Assembly (NCBI GenBank): GCA_026388315.1
Contig: JAPLKA010000043.1
Location: 1 to 64,000, forward strand
DNA: 64,000 bases
DNA from: Pseudomonadota bacterium
Lineage (GTDB): Bacteria > Desulfobacterota > Syntrophorhabdia > Syntrophorhabdales > Syntrophorhabdaceae
Direction of reading: 5' to 3'
The position numbers and the translations under genes were made by a program. Positions 16,692 through 24,765 of the stretch are shown here, piece by piece; within the stretch, counting starts at the first letter, position 1; each line of letters opens with the position of its first letter. The notes under the pieces were generated by a model. It had not been told where the DNA came from and did not search any database. It saw only the letters and a program-made list of their open reading frames with translations.

Positions 16692-17779
16692 TATCGGCCA
16701 ATCAACTTGGTTTTTACATATGCAAATCTATCTTTTACAGTTTTTGCATCTGTTGTACCCAGGCTAGTGTAGTCGACAAAATTTCCGTCAGGTACTAGCT
16801 TTTTATACCTATCTCTTACATCACCAGGTATAGAATCTAAATTATTTAAGATTGTGCAGAAAACCGAATCCAGGGCTGATGTATTCAAGGGCCCACGTAC
16901 GTTGAATGGTTTTGCTCCGAGACTTTCGTGTATTATTCCACAGGTTTTAGAAAAATTAGTTGTGAATTCATCAATTAAACGCGATTCAGAGTTCTGATAT
17001 TTTTTTGTAATTGAATTAAGGAACTCATTCATTGGCTTTTCGTAAGTATTTAAGTGGTTAGCTAAACCAAAAATTCTCAAAATCAATTCAATATCTTTTT
17101 GATGCTTATCTTGAACCTTTTTCCCAATGATCAATCGCCAGTTTACATCGTTATTCAATGTTTTTAATTTTTTTAGAAATTTGCCCCTAAACACAACATT
17201 TCTAATCTCCTGGGAAGTTAATGGAGTCCCACCAGTATTTAATCTTTCAAAGATGTGATAAACGCTTGTGTTTTCCTCCTTTGGAGATAATTGACGAATA
17301 TTGATTGCCCTCAAAACAGAACCATTAAGTTTTCTTATCTCGGTTTCACTCAAGTCTGTAAATTTTTTATTGTAGAATGGACTTTTAGGATTTAAACCGG
17401 TCAGTTTGAACACTTGTCTTCTACCTCTAACATTTTCGTGACCGAAATAACCTTCGAAAAAGAACACAATACTCAATATTCTTTGTTGACCATCTACTAC
17501 TAGATTCTTATTTTCTTTATCTATGTAAAAGAAGACGGGAGGGACAGGAAGACCAATCAGAAAGGATTCGATAAGTTTAGATGATTGTTCTATGGTCCAA
17601 ACAAATCCCCTTTGAAAATCTGGTATTGTGATATCTTTTTTACCATCGCCCCACATTTTATATAATACTTCAAGAGTATTATCCGATGGGTATGTTGCAA
17701 TATCATACTCTACAAGCACTTCGTCTGCCTGTTCGTTTTCGTCTTCAACTTCTAATATGTCAGTTTCTAATTTTGTCAT
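16691..17779 (-). CDS. DUF262 (ParB/GmrSD-N-like) protein
   Basis: 362 residues. IPDFQRGFVW (52-61) and DGQQR (96-100) are the hallmarks of the DUF262 domain, a ParB/Srx-fold NTP-binding module found in the GmrS half of GmrSD type IV restriction enzymes and in other anti-phage proteins. The C-terminal DUF1524 His-Me-type nuclease of GmrD is absent; the C-terminal 180 residues are helical without recognised motifs. The stand-alone DUF262 plus HEPN arrangement suggests a two-gene system in which DUF262 senses or controls and HEPN kills. Transcribed away from the gene at 18142. Confidence 0.8.
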   Translation of the reverse strand: MTKLETDILEVEDENEQADEVLVEYDIATYPSDNTLEVLYKMWGDGKKDITIPDFQRGFVWTIEQSSKLIESFLIGLPVPPVFFYIDKENKNLVVDGQQRILSIVFFFEGYFGHENVRGRRQVFKLTGLNPKSPFYNKKFTDLSETEIRKLNGSVLRAINIRQLSPKEENTSVYHIFERLNTGGTPLTSQEIRNVVFRGKFLKKLKTLNNDVNWRLIIGKKVQDKHQKDIELILRIFGLANHLNTYEKPMNEFLNSITKKYQNSESRLIDEFTTNFSKTCGIIHESLGAKPFNVRGPLNTSALDSVFCTILNNLDSIPGDVRDRYKKLVPDGNFVDYTSLGTTDAKTVKDRFAYVKTKLIGR

Positions 17780-17870
17780 GTTAACCCCTTTTTTATATAG
17801 TTAGAGTTTAGTTAAGTGCGGGAATTGGAGAATGTCCATAAAATAGTAAATAACCTCCTTCAGCCAAAAA

Positions 17871-17893
17871 TGTTTAGTATTGAACGCTAAACA
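17871..17893. promoter_or_regulatory. 23-bp palindrome upstream of the DUF262 gene
   Basis: TGTTTAG (17871-17877) and CTAAACA (17887-17893) are perfect arms around nine bases whose centre is also partly symmetric. It lies 90 bases before the DUF262 start and is a plausible operator. Confidence 0.4.
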
Positions 17894-18076
17894 AAGCTCT
17901 TGATCAAATCGGCGCTTTTTTACATTTTCACCCTGTTCAGATAAGTTGTCAAGCGGTTTTTTTCAATACTGCATGCTACAGCATCGAATGCGGACTGAAG
18001 GTAGCATATATGGTATTTATGACAAATCAACGATTTCATGAAGAACGAGAGAAACGATAGTCATTTAAAAAATATC

Positions 18077-18116
18077 TTGACAAGTTTTAATTAATGATCT
18101 ATATAAGTTCTTATAT
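18077..18116 (+). promoter_or_regulatory. Promoter with overlapping operator-like palindrome
   Basis: TTGACA (18077-18082), a 17-base spacer and TATATA (18100-18105). ATATAA-GTTC-TTATAT (18101-18116) is a perfect inverted repeat sitting on the -10 box and start site. This placement fits autorepression by the ribbon-helix-helix-like product of the gene 25 bases downstream. Confidence 0.55.
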
Positions 18117-18141
18117 AAGCTATTAGACAAGGAGGCAAAAT

Positions 18142-18750
18142 ATGTCAAAGGCCGTGAAGTCATTCAATGTTGAAAAAACAATATACGACTCACTTATTAA
18201 ATTATTCAAGAAGTATGAAGCGTCAACGAGCGTATCGTTTTTCGTTGAGCAATGTCTTTCCAAGCTATTGAAGAACCTGTCAGAAGTCGAAGAAGTTTTG
18301 AAGAAGACGGATTATTATCCGGACATTATGAAATTTATTATTGAGAGATCATGTAACGAGGTAATAGTTACAACGGCTGGAACACGGGCTGTTCCTGAGG
18401 GACTCATGAATAGAGACATTACAACTGACCCGTATTCATCAATCGTACCGCTTTACGTGAATAACGAAGATGATTTGCAACCTTTGAAGTATAATCCAGA
18501 TAATTGGGAAGAGGACGAAAGGCCGGAATACTTAGAGGGTGTTTACTGGGTCGAAGAGTACGAGGCATACAAGCAGGGTTTACCAGTTGTGTTTGTTCGA
18601 CTTTTGAAGACTGGAAAATTCGAGTTGTCGCGGGACAAAAGGGTTCTGATTGAAAAAGAGACTGGTAAGCGATTCATAGAATTTTATGGAACGCAAGTGA
18701 TACAAGTTGCCACCAATGCAAAGGTTATCAGTACAAATGATGAAAAATGA
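18142..18750 (+). CDS. Ribbon-helix-helix-like protein of unknown function
   Basis: 202 residues; ATG 18142 has an ideal AAGGAGG seven bases upstream. Residues 5-45 (VKSFNVEKTIYDSLIKLF then VSFFVEQCLSKLL) have the strand-helix-helix pattern of RHH/MetJ-Arc DNA-binding domains. The remaining 150 residues are acidic and match nothing I know; YWVEEYEAYKQG is the most distinctive piece. An operator-like palindrome covers its promoter. It may regulate the element (copy number, excision or the divergent defence genes). Confidence 0.6.
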   Translation: MSKAVKSFNVEKTIYDSLIKLFKKYEASTSVSFFVEQCLSKLLKNLSEVEEVLKKTDYYPDIMKFIIERSCNEVIVTTAGTRAVPEGLMNRDITTDPYSSIVPLYVNNEDDLQPLKYNPDNWEEDERPEYLEGVYWVEEYEAYKQGLPVVFVRLLKTGKFELSRDKRVLIEKETGKRFIEFYGTQVIQVATNAKVISTNDEK

Positions 18751-18847
18751 TGTTCGGTAAATACAGAGGTAATAAAAAGCTTTGTTGACAGAAATTAACG
18801 AGCAAAATATAATCTCTCAAGATCAATTCAATCCTTGGGGGATAGTC

Positions 18848-20023
18848 ATGAAAAAAGGAGCAATACTTTGCAACAAGTGTAAAAAACATATGAAAGGGCC
18901 GGTATGCAGTACAAGTAAATGTGAGAACACAAATTGTTACATAGCTATTTATTGGGAGGGAAAGCACTACTGCTTCAGAAGGGATAGCAGGAACGAGGTC
19001 TACGATTACAGAGAGGCGTTTAAGAGTCTTGCAAAAATAAATGCAGCTATGGAGGATAAAAAACACAAGTTTGACCCCACGCAGTGGACAGATTCCAGCA
19101 TTAAGGCGCGAAGATTTGACAATCAAATCGAGGAGTATTACCAGGAAAAAGATGATGAAGTTAAATCTGACGAACTAAGTCCAGAGTATTACAGGATAAT
19201 AAAAAACTACCATAAAAACTATTTCAAGTACTTCAATGACTGGGATGTGAGGGGGGTAGACAGAGAAGCTCTCCATAAGTTCAAAAGGGAGTGTCTGGAC
19301 GGTCTAAAAATCAAATCAAGAAAAAATATTCTTAACGCTCTCAGGGCCTTCTTTTCTTGGCTCTACGAAAACGGCGTCATACTTCAAATGCCGGTTTTCC
19401 CGAAGATAAAAGGGGATGATGCAAGCCCAAGAAGAGCACTGAGAAAAGAAGAGCAAGACGAAGCATTAAAAAGGATTCCGGATGTGTTCCGGGACCCGAT
19501 AGAATTCAGCATGAAAACTGGGATGCGTCCAGGCGAACTGTGTGCTGTTCTTGTGAAAAGTGTTGATATCGAAGTTCGGGTTGTTTGGGTGGAGCGTACA
19601 CTGTCCGGGTCAACATACAGGGAAACAACAAAGAATAAGAGTAAGTTACCCATTCCGTTGAATGACAAAGCGTTAGAAATAGTTGAACGAAACATAAAAG
19701 GGAAGCTTAAAAATGCCTTCGTGTTTATAAATCCGGTTACTGGCCGTGGTTACACCAGGAAATATTTGGGTGAAACGTGGAATAAGTATTCAGGCACGGA
19801 TGTGACGTATTATGAGGCAACGAGACATTCGTACTGTACACATATTGTACCGCTTACGGGTTCCTTAAATGCTCAGAGGCTTATGAGGCATAAGGACAGT
19901 AGATCGACAAATAACTATTATCATGCTTTTAATGAAACGCTGCTTGATGTAGTGCAAAGAATGGACGATAACGTCATTGAATTGAAGGAAGTAAAAAGGA
20001 AACGGAAAGGAAACGAGTTTTAA
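18848..20023 (+). CDS. int: Tyrosine recombinase (integrase) of element 2
   Basis: 391 residues from ATG 18848, preferred over an in-frame TTG at 18782 because GGGGG lies just before it. The N-terminus is a zinc-ribbon-like CxxC...C-x4-C segment (CNKCKKHMKGPVCSTSKC), followed by an arm-binding-like region, a SAM-like core-binding domain (about 105-195) and the catalytic domain. Catalytic residues: Arg227 (TGMRPGEL), Arg326 (EATRHSYC, where the usual HxxR His is replaced), His in LMRHKDS and Tyr in STNNYYH. It lies 31 bases from the tRNA-Ser core, as expected for an integrase acting there, and its last codons contain the arm repeat. Confidence 0.9.
   Translation: MKKGAILCNKCKKHMKGPVCSTSKCENTNCYIAIYWEGKHYCFRRDSRNEVYDYREAFKSLAKINAAMEDKKHKFDPTQWTDSSIKARRFDNQIEEYYQEKDDEVKSDELSPEYYRIIKNYHKNYFKYFNDWDVRGVDREALHKFKRECLDGLKIKSRKNILNALRAFFSWLYENGVILQMPVFPKIKGDDASPRRALRKEEQDEALKRIPDVFRDPIEFSMKTGMRPGELCAVLVKSVDIEVRVVWVERTLSGSTYRETTKNKSKLPIPLNDKALEIVERNIKGKLKNAFVFINPVTGRGYTRKYLGETWNKYSGTDVTYYEATRHSYCTHIVPLTGSLNAQRLMRHKDSRSTNNYYHAFNETLLDVVQRMDDNVIELKEVKRKRKGNEF
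19999..20017. repeat. Right arm-type direct repeat of element 2
   Basis: Exact 19-base copy of 14407-14425, inside the integrase 3' end and 36 bases before the core at 20054. Confidence 0.65.
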
Positions 20024-20054
20024 ATGAAATTAGTCAATAATATCAGGTATAATA

Positions 20055-20144
20055 TGGCGGAGGGAGTAGGATTTGAACCCACGGGACGCGTAAACGTCCA
20101 ACGGTTTTCAAGACCGCCGCTTTCAGCCGCTCAGCCATCCCTCC
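20055..20144 (-). tRNA. tRNA-Ser (anticodon UGA)
   Basis: 90-base class II tRNA with encoded CCA. The acceptor stem GGAGGGA pairs with TCCCTCC, the anticodon loop is CTTGAAA (UGA), there is a long variable arm with GGACG/CGTCC, and the T-loop is GTTCAAATC. Its 3' end faces the two integrated elements and has been regenerated by the element 2 core. It is the only tRNA in the window. Confidence 0.95.
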
Positions 20145-20153
20145 GGTTTAACT

Positions 20154-20241
20154 ACAGTTTTTAGTTATGAGTGCTGAGTTATGAGTTAAAGGGCTTATAG
20201 ATTCAAAAAACAACAACTTAAAACTCAAAACTAAAAACTGT
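20154..20241 (-). terminator. Inverted repeat after fabH
   Basis: ACAGTTTTTAGTT (20154-20166) and AACTAAAAACTGT (20229-20241) are perfect 13-base arms. They lie just beyond the fabH stop on the minus strand and before the tRNA, so a terminator or insulating hairpin is likely. The filler has repeated GAGTTATGAGT-like words seen in other intergenic gaps here (about 34210-34255). Confidence 0.45.
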
Positions 20242-20246
20242 CTTTA

Positions 20247-21236
20247 TTACCAGCGTATCAAAGAACTGCCCCATGTAAGGCCACCGCCAAAAGCAGTCAG
20301 AAGTACTAATTTATCTTTAGCAATTGTTCCATCTCTCACTGCTTCATCAAGCGCTATAGGCACTGTGGCAGATGATATATTACCATATTTTTCAATCGTC
20401 ATATAGAGCTTATCCATAGGAACTTTCAGCTTTTTGGCCATACCCTGGAGAATCCTTAAATTTGCCTGATGTGGAATAATCACATCAACGTCTTCGATGG
20501 TATAACCATTTTCTGCAACCGCCTCTTCACATGCCTCAGCGAACCTGCTTACCGCAACCTTGAAAGATTTGTTTGCCTCTATCATTTTTAGAAAATGAAG
20601 CCCTTTATCAACACTTAGATGTGATATGGGGGTTGTTTTTGAGCCACCACCTGGCATCAGTAACGTGTCACCGCTTTCCCCATCAGTATGAATGTGGGTA
20701 GACATAATCTCAGCGCCTTCATCAGTTTCCGTGATGACCGCTGCACCAGCTCCATCTCCCCAGAGGATACAGCTTTCTCTCTCCTTCCAGTTAACTACCC
20801 TGCTCATAATTTCACCTGCCACAACAAGCGCCTTTTTATTTGCACCACACCTGATCATCCTGTCTGCCACATGCAGAGCAAAAATGAAACCTGAACATGC
20901 TGCTGTTATGTCAAAAGAAACGGCATTATTACATTTTAATTTGGCTTCAAGCCAGTTCGAACCTGCGGGGCAATGCGTATCAGGCGTGATTGTGGCAAGG
21001 ATCAACAGGTCGATATCATCAGGCTTTACGCCAGCCATCTCCATAGCCCTTTCGCAGGCTATCTTACACAAATCAGAGGTTCCGGCGTTCTCGTCAGCAA
21101 TTCTTCTCGCTTTGATGCCTGTCCTCGTAAAGATCCACTCATCCGATGTATCCAAAAATTTCTCAATATCAAAATTTGTCACAATTTTTTCTGGGAGATA
21201 TGAACCTGTTCCGACAACACCAATTCTCTTCATCAT
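20247..21236 (-). CDS. fabH: 3-oxoacyl-ACP synthase III (KAS III)
   Basis: 329 residues, normal FabH length. The Cys-His-Asn triad is complete: Cys114 (AACSGFIFA), His256 (IPHQANLRI), Asn286 (YGNISSAT). It condenses acetyl-CoA (or another short acyl-CoA) with malonyl-ACP to start fatty acid synthesis in the cytosol. AGGAG precedes the ATG at 21236. No other fab genes are adjacent, so it is a stand-alone copy next to the redox operon. Confidence 0.93.
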   Translation of the reverse strand: MMKRIGVVGTGSYLPEKIVTNFDIEKFLDTSDEWIFTRTGIKARRIADENAGTSDLCKIACERAMEMAGVKPDDIDLLILATITPDTHCPAGSNWLEAKLKCNNAVSFDITAACSGFIFALHVADRMIRCGANKKALVVAGEIMSRVVNWKERESCILWGDGAGAAVITETDEGAEIMSTHIHTDGESGDTLLMPGGGSKTTPISHLSVDKGLHFLKMIEANKSFKVAVSRFAEACEEAVAENGYTIEDVDVIIPHQANLRILQGMAKKLKVPMDKLYMTIEKYGNISSATVPIALDEAVRDGTIAKDKLVLLTAFGGGLTWGSSLIRW

Positions 21237-21438
21237 AAACTCCTGGTTAAAAGTCGACGGGTTCTGATGTTTATAGAACCCTTAGTTTTTCTTTTTGTGC
21301 TTTAGTAGAACAATAAAGGGTCAGGATTGTCAAGGAGAAAGATACTCGCACAAGGCAATAACAAAACACCAAGTTCCAAATACCAAATTAAAATTCAAAA
21401 AATGGAATTTGTTTATTTGAATTTGGAATTTGCAATTA

Positions 21439-22275
21439 TTAGATTTCTGCCCGATATTCTTTAAGCTGGGCAAGAGAAAAGACAGGACCGTCTTTACAGA
21501 TATATTTTGAACCGATATTGCAGCGGCCGCAGATACCGATGCCGCATTTCATTCTTGCTTCCAGCGTGGTGATGATATTCTCATCTTTAAAGTTCAGTTT
21601 CGCAAGGTTTTGAAGGACAAATTTAATCATGATGGGCGGACCGCAGGTAATGGCGATGGTATCCTCAGGCGACGGGGCAATCTCGTTAAGAACGGTAGGC
21701 ACAAAACCGGTTCTCTTATCCCATCCGGGATATTCCGTATCAACAGTAAGGATCAAACTAACATCCGACCGTGATTCCCACTCCTTCAGGTCATCTTTAT
21801 AGCAGAGGTCAGGGGGTGTTCTTGACCCGTAGAGAATCGTTATATCACCATAGTCGGCCCGGTTGTCGAGCATAAAAAGGATAAGCGTTCTCAGCGGGGC
21901 TAATCCAATACCTCCACCGATAAAAAGTATCTTTTTGCCTTTCATCTCTTCATAAGGGAACCAGTTGCCGAGAGGGGCTCTTACCCCGATCTGGTCGCCT
22001 TCGTGGAGCTCATGGATAACAGAGGTTACTTCGCCAACCCTCATAACGCTGAACTGTAAATAATCCATCCGCGTAGGAGGAGAATTGATGACAAATGTTG
22101 ATTCACCCACACCAAAAACAGATAACTGTCCCACCTGTCCAGGTTCATAGAAAAACGTCTTCATCTTCTCAGGGTCATTCAAAATGACCTGATAAGATTT
22201 TATATTCGGTGTCTCATCTATGACCTTTATGACAGTAGCCAGGTCGGGTAGATAGGGATTCTTGTTTTCTGTCAT
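21439..22275 (-). CDS. flxA: FlxA-like FAD/NAD(P)H-binding subunit
   Basis: 278 residues of the ferredoxin-reductase type found in PyrK, hydrogenase gamma and FlxA: an FAD-binding barrel, a nucleotide loop FIGGGIGLAPLRT near 113, and a C-terminal [2Fe-2S] site CGIGICGRC plus a later Cys (YICKDGPVF). In the Flx-Hdr complex it takes electrons from NADH. It is the last gene of the seven-gene operon, 11 bases after flxB. Confidence 0.87.
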   Translation of the reverse strand: MTENKNPYLPDLATVIKVIDETPNIKSYQVILNDPEKMKTFFYEPGQVGQLSVFGVGESTFVINSPPTRMDYLQFSVMRVGEVTSVIHELHEGDQIGVRAPLGNWFPYEEMKGKKILFIGGGIGLAPLRTLILFMLDNRADYGDITILYGSRTPPDLCYKDDLKEWESRSDVSLILTVDTEYPGWDKRTGFVPTVLNEIAPSPEDTIAITCGPPIMIKFVLQNLAKLNFKDENIITTLEARMKCGIGICGRCNIGSKYICKDGPVFSLAQLKEYRAEI

Positions 22276-22286
22276 TGTTTCTGCTC

Positions 22287-23381
22287 CTAACTGTTAGTAT
22301 CGGTCCCTATGCTTTCCGGGGGCTCATTCGTAAATTCGAACCGTGAACCTCTCAGATAAGAAACTATTTCACTGATATCCACCGAGACAGGACAATGCCT
22401 TATGCACCTTCCACATCCGCAGCAGGCAATCACACCATTATATTTCTCAGGGTAATAGAGAAATTTATGCCCTACCCTGTTTTTGAAGCGTTTAAACTTT
22501 GTCGGTCTTGGATTGTGACCGCTGCCCTCTAATGTAAAGTGAGGAAACATGCAGCCATCCCAGCTTCTGATTCTCTCGCCAATATCAAGCGACTGCTCGT
22601 CGGTAATGTTAAAACAGTAGCAGGTCGGGCACAAGTAGGTACATGCACCGCAGCTTAGACATTTACTTACCACATGTTCCCAGAACTCATCGAGGTCAAA
22701 GAGCGACCTGGATATCTTTGGCAGGCCATCTTCTGCAAAGGGATTCCTTACAAGGTCATGTGATTCAAGTTGTCTTTTGTGAGCCTCTTCCGCATACTGT
22801 GCCCCATCCTCAATCTGGGGAGCATTCAGAATTGTCTTCCCCTTTTCTGTTACGGGTTCTATGAAATACCCCTTTTCAAACTGAGTGATGAGAACATCGG
22901 AACCTTCCCTGTGCGCTGGCCCGCCTCCAACAGCCACACAGAAACATCCCGGAGAAGGTGCGGAACAACATAACGTAGCTATCATGGTCTTTTCACGGCG
23001 TCCCTGATAATAAGGGTCCGGCGTGTTTGTGTCCATATAAACCCTGTCATATATCCTGAAACCCTTGGCATCACATGGCCGGGCGCCAAAGATAATAGCA
23101 CGTGGAAAATCCGTGTTTGCTTCAAGCTCAACGGACATTTTTCTGGGGTCCTCAGCATCCTTTTTGTATTTGAAGGAAAATAATGTTTCACTCTGGGGGA
23201 AAACAGCCAATTTTGGCGGATTGTTGGCCGGCCTATCAAGACACAGGGTTGTGCCGGGATCAAAAGTCTTAAAGATAACCGTATCCCCTTCAAGGCAGGG
23301 GGCATAGACAACTGCATCTTTGCTCAGTTCTCTTAAAAATTCTTCCAGTTTTTCCTTTTGAACAAAACCGGTATCAGCCAT
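22287..23381 (-). CDS. flxB: FlxB-like iron-sulfur subunit
   Basis: 364 residues related to the 4Fe-4S dicluster subunits of hydrogenase beta/FlxB type. Two ferredoxin clusters are visible in the C-terminal third: CLSCGACTYLCPTC and CCGCGRCIRHCPV. The N-terminal 220 residues contain the family's conserved GARPCD motif. It would bridge electrons from FlxA toward the Hdr module. Its ATG overlaps the FlxC stop by one base. Confidence 0.82.
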   Translation of the reverse strand: MADTGFVQKEKLEEFLRELSKDAVVYAPCLEGDTVIFKTFDPGTTLCLDRPANNPPKLAVFPQSETLFSFKYKKDAEDPRKMSVELEANTDFPRAIIFGARPCDAKGFRIYDRVYMDTNTPDPYYQGRREKTMIATLCCSAPSPGCFCVAVGGGPAHREGSDVLITQFEKGYFIEPVTEKGKTILNAPQIEDGAQYAEEAHKRQLESHDLVRNPFAEDGLPKISRSLFDLDEFWEHVVSKCLSCGACTYLCPTCYCFNITDEQSLDIGERIRSWDGCMFPHFTLEGSGHNPRPTKFKRFKNRVGHKFLYYPEKYNGVIACCGCGRCIRHCPVSVDISEIVSYLRGSRFEFTNEPPESIGTDTNS

Positions 23382-24337
23382 TAAATTTTGTGCTCCTTTA
23401 TCGTTGCCTCATCTACTTTAAATGTATACAACGGAGGTTTATCCTCAGGATTAATACCCGGCTCATAGCCAAATAGTTCTTTCATATCAAGGTTGATCTT
23501 CCTTTTGAGTTTGTTTACAGGGATTCCCATAGGACATGCCCTTTCACATTCACCACATTCAACACATCTTCCGGCAAGGTGGAGCGCATGTATCATATGA
23601 AACATGAATTTTTCAGAAAGTGTTGATCGCTGGCTTATCCAGTGAGGATCACGGGTCTCTGCTATACAGCTGTCCTGACATATGCACATGGGGCACGCAT
23701 TTCTGCAGGCATAGCAACGGATACAGCGGTCGAATTCCTGTTCCCAGTATTGTAAACGCTCTTCCAGGGTTTTATTTTCAAATTCTTTTATATCAGCATA
23801 AACACTGTCAGGAGATTTATCCGACGTTATGGGATCACCCACAAGGCGGTCATATACGATAGGGGTTGGGTACTGGCAGGTTTTACACTTATCAGGACAA
23901 ACATCCGACAACAATAACGTTTTCTCGCCTTTTAATGTCTTTACTGAGATTTCACCATTTTCTCCGAAGGTAATATCTTCGATGGGTTCATGATTCGTCT
24001 CATGCAGCACTTTGTTAACACTTATAACGCCATTGCAGGGGATACCGATAATCACCACATTTTCCCTGTTGATTAAGCCTTCCTCCATGAACTGTACGAT
24101 TGTTCTGCTGTCACACCCCTTAACGACCACTGCAACCTTCTTTTTCTTTAAAGAAGGCAGGTAGCTCGTCAGATTATGCGCACACAGGGGGTTCCATACG
24201 AGCTTATTAATCTCCTCAGGCATGGTCATAAAACACGGTGTTACATGGAGCTTGTCAAAACCCTGTTGATAGGCGAGTACCACATCAACTTCACTGAATA
24301 CGCCGGCAATTACCTCCCGAAGCCTTTGAGAAATCAA
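23381..24337 (-). CDS. flxC: FlxC-like iron-sulfur subunit
   Basis: 318 residues. An N-terminal coenzyme F420 hydrogenase beta-like region with VVKGCDSRT and IGIPCNG motifs is followed by a cysteine cluster CPDKCKTC and two ferredoxin-type sites (CIRCYACRNACPMC, CVECGECERACPM). It probably carries ferredoxin-side electrons in the Flx complex. Start overlaps the FlxD stop by four bases. Confidence 0.82.
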   Translation of the reverse strand: MISQRLREVIAGVFSEVDVVLAYQQGFDKLHVTPCFMTMPEEINKLVWNPLCAHNLTSYLPSLKKKKVAVVVKGCDSRTIVQFMEEGLINRENVVIIGIPCNGVISVNKVLHETNHEPIEDITFGENGEISVKTLKGEKTLLLSDVCPDKCKTCQYPTPIVYDRLVGDPITSDKSPDSVYADIKEFENKTLEERLQYWEQEFDRCIRCYACRNACPMCICQDSCIAETRDPHWISQRSTLSEKFMFHMIHALHLAGRCVECGECERACPMGIPVNKLKRKINLDMKELFGYEPGINPEDKPPLYTFKVDEATIKEHKI

Positions 24338-24765
24338 GGAGTAGCCTCCTTTCTTGCGTGCAGCGGACCCAGTTCATGGACCCGTTTCGTAAAGTCTGTC
24401 ACCGTCTGCTGCCATCTCGCCCCTTCTGAGGCAGAAATCCACGTGTAATGGAATCTCCTCTCGTCAATACCGAGAAAAGGCAGGAGTCTCTTTAACATTT
24501 CAAGTCTTCTTCTCGCATAAAAATTTCCATCAGTATAATGGCAATCTCTTGGGTGGCATCCCGAGACGAGCACACCATCGGCACCATTCAGAAGAGCTTT
24601 CACTATAAACAGTGGGTCTACCCTGCCGGAGCATGGAACCCGTATAATACGCAAATCGGTAGGCTGTTTAAAACGGCTTACACCGGCAGTATCAGCGCCG
24701 CCATATGAACACCAGTTGCAGAGAAACCCGACAATCCTCAATTCCCGGGCAGCTATGTCAGACAT
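24334..24765 (-). CDS. flxD: MvhD/FlxD-like electron-transfer subunit
   Basis: 143 residues of the MvhD family (methyl-viologen hydrogenase delta subunit), which links an electron donor module to HdrA through one [2Fe-2S] cluster. Conserved cysteines are in CNWCSYGGAD, VPCSGRVDP and SGCHPRDCHY. It overlaps HdrA by 13 bases, and in many genomes these two are fused. Confidence 0.88.
   Translation of the reverse strand: MSDIAARELRIVGFLCNWCSYGGADTAGVSRFKQPTDLRIIRVPCSGRVDPLFIVKALLNGADGVLVSGCHPRDCHYTDGNFYARRRLEMLKRLLPFLGIDERRFHYTWISASEGARWQQTVTDFTKRVHELGPLHARKEATP

Larger units (their letters stand above)
17780..18141. other. Divergent intergenic region of element 2
   Basis: No gene over 30 codons. 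It must hold promoters for the DUF262-HEPN pair (minus) and the gene at 18142 (plus). On the minus strand a 12-codon ORF starting at an ATG near 17840 follows an AAGGAGG, but the spacing is too long for me to call it. A palindrome at 17871-17893 and a promoter/operator at 18077-18116 are listed separately. Confidence 0.5.
14341..20080. mobile_element. Element 2: tRNA-Ser-integrated rolling-circle element with defence genes
   Basis: Bounded by tRNA 3'-end copies at 14341-14367 and 20054-20080, with exact 19-bp repeats inside both ends. It encodes an HUH Rep, a DUF262-HEPN pair, a ribbon-helix-helix-like protein and a complete integrase beside the tRNA. It is strongly A+T-rich. The combination suggests an integrative plasmid, phage satellite or filamentous-phage relative that replicates by rolling circle after excision. 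Because it lies next to the intact tRNA it is likely the later arrival. Confidence 0.8.

Noticed and set aside
17820-17860. 12-codon leader ORF upstream of the DUF262 gene
   Set aside because: The AAGGAGG is about 14 bases from the ATG, too far for efficient initiation; no attenuator hairpin follows.
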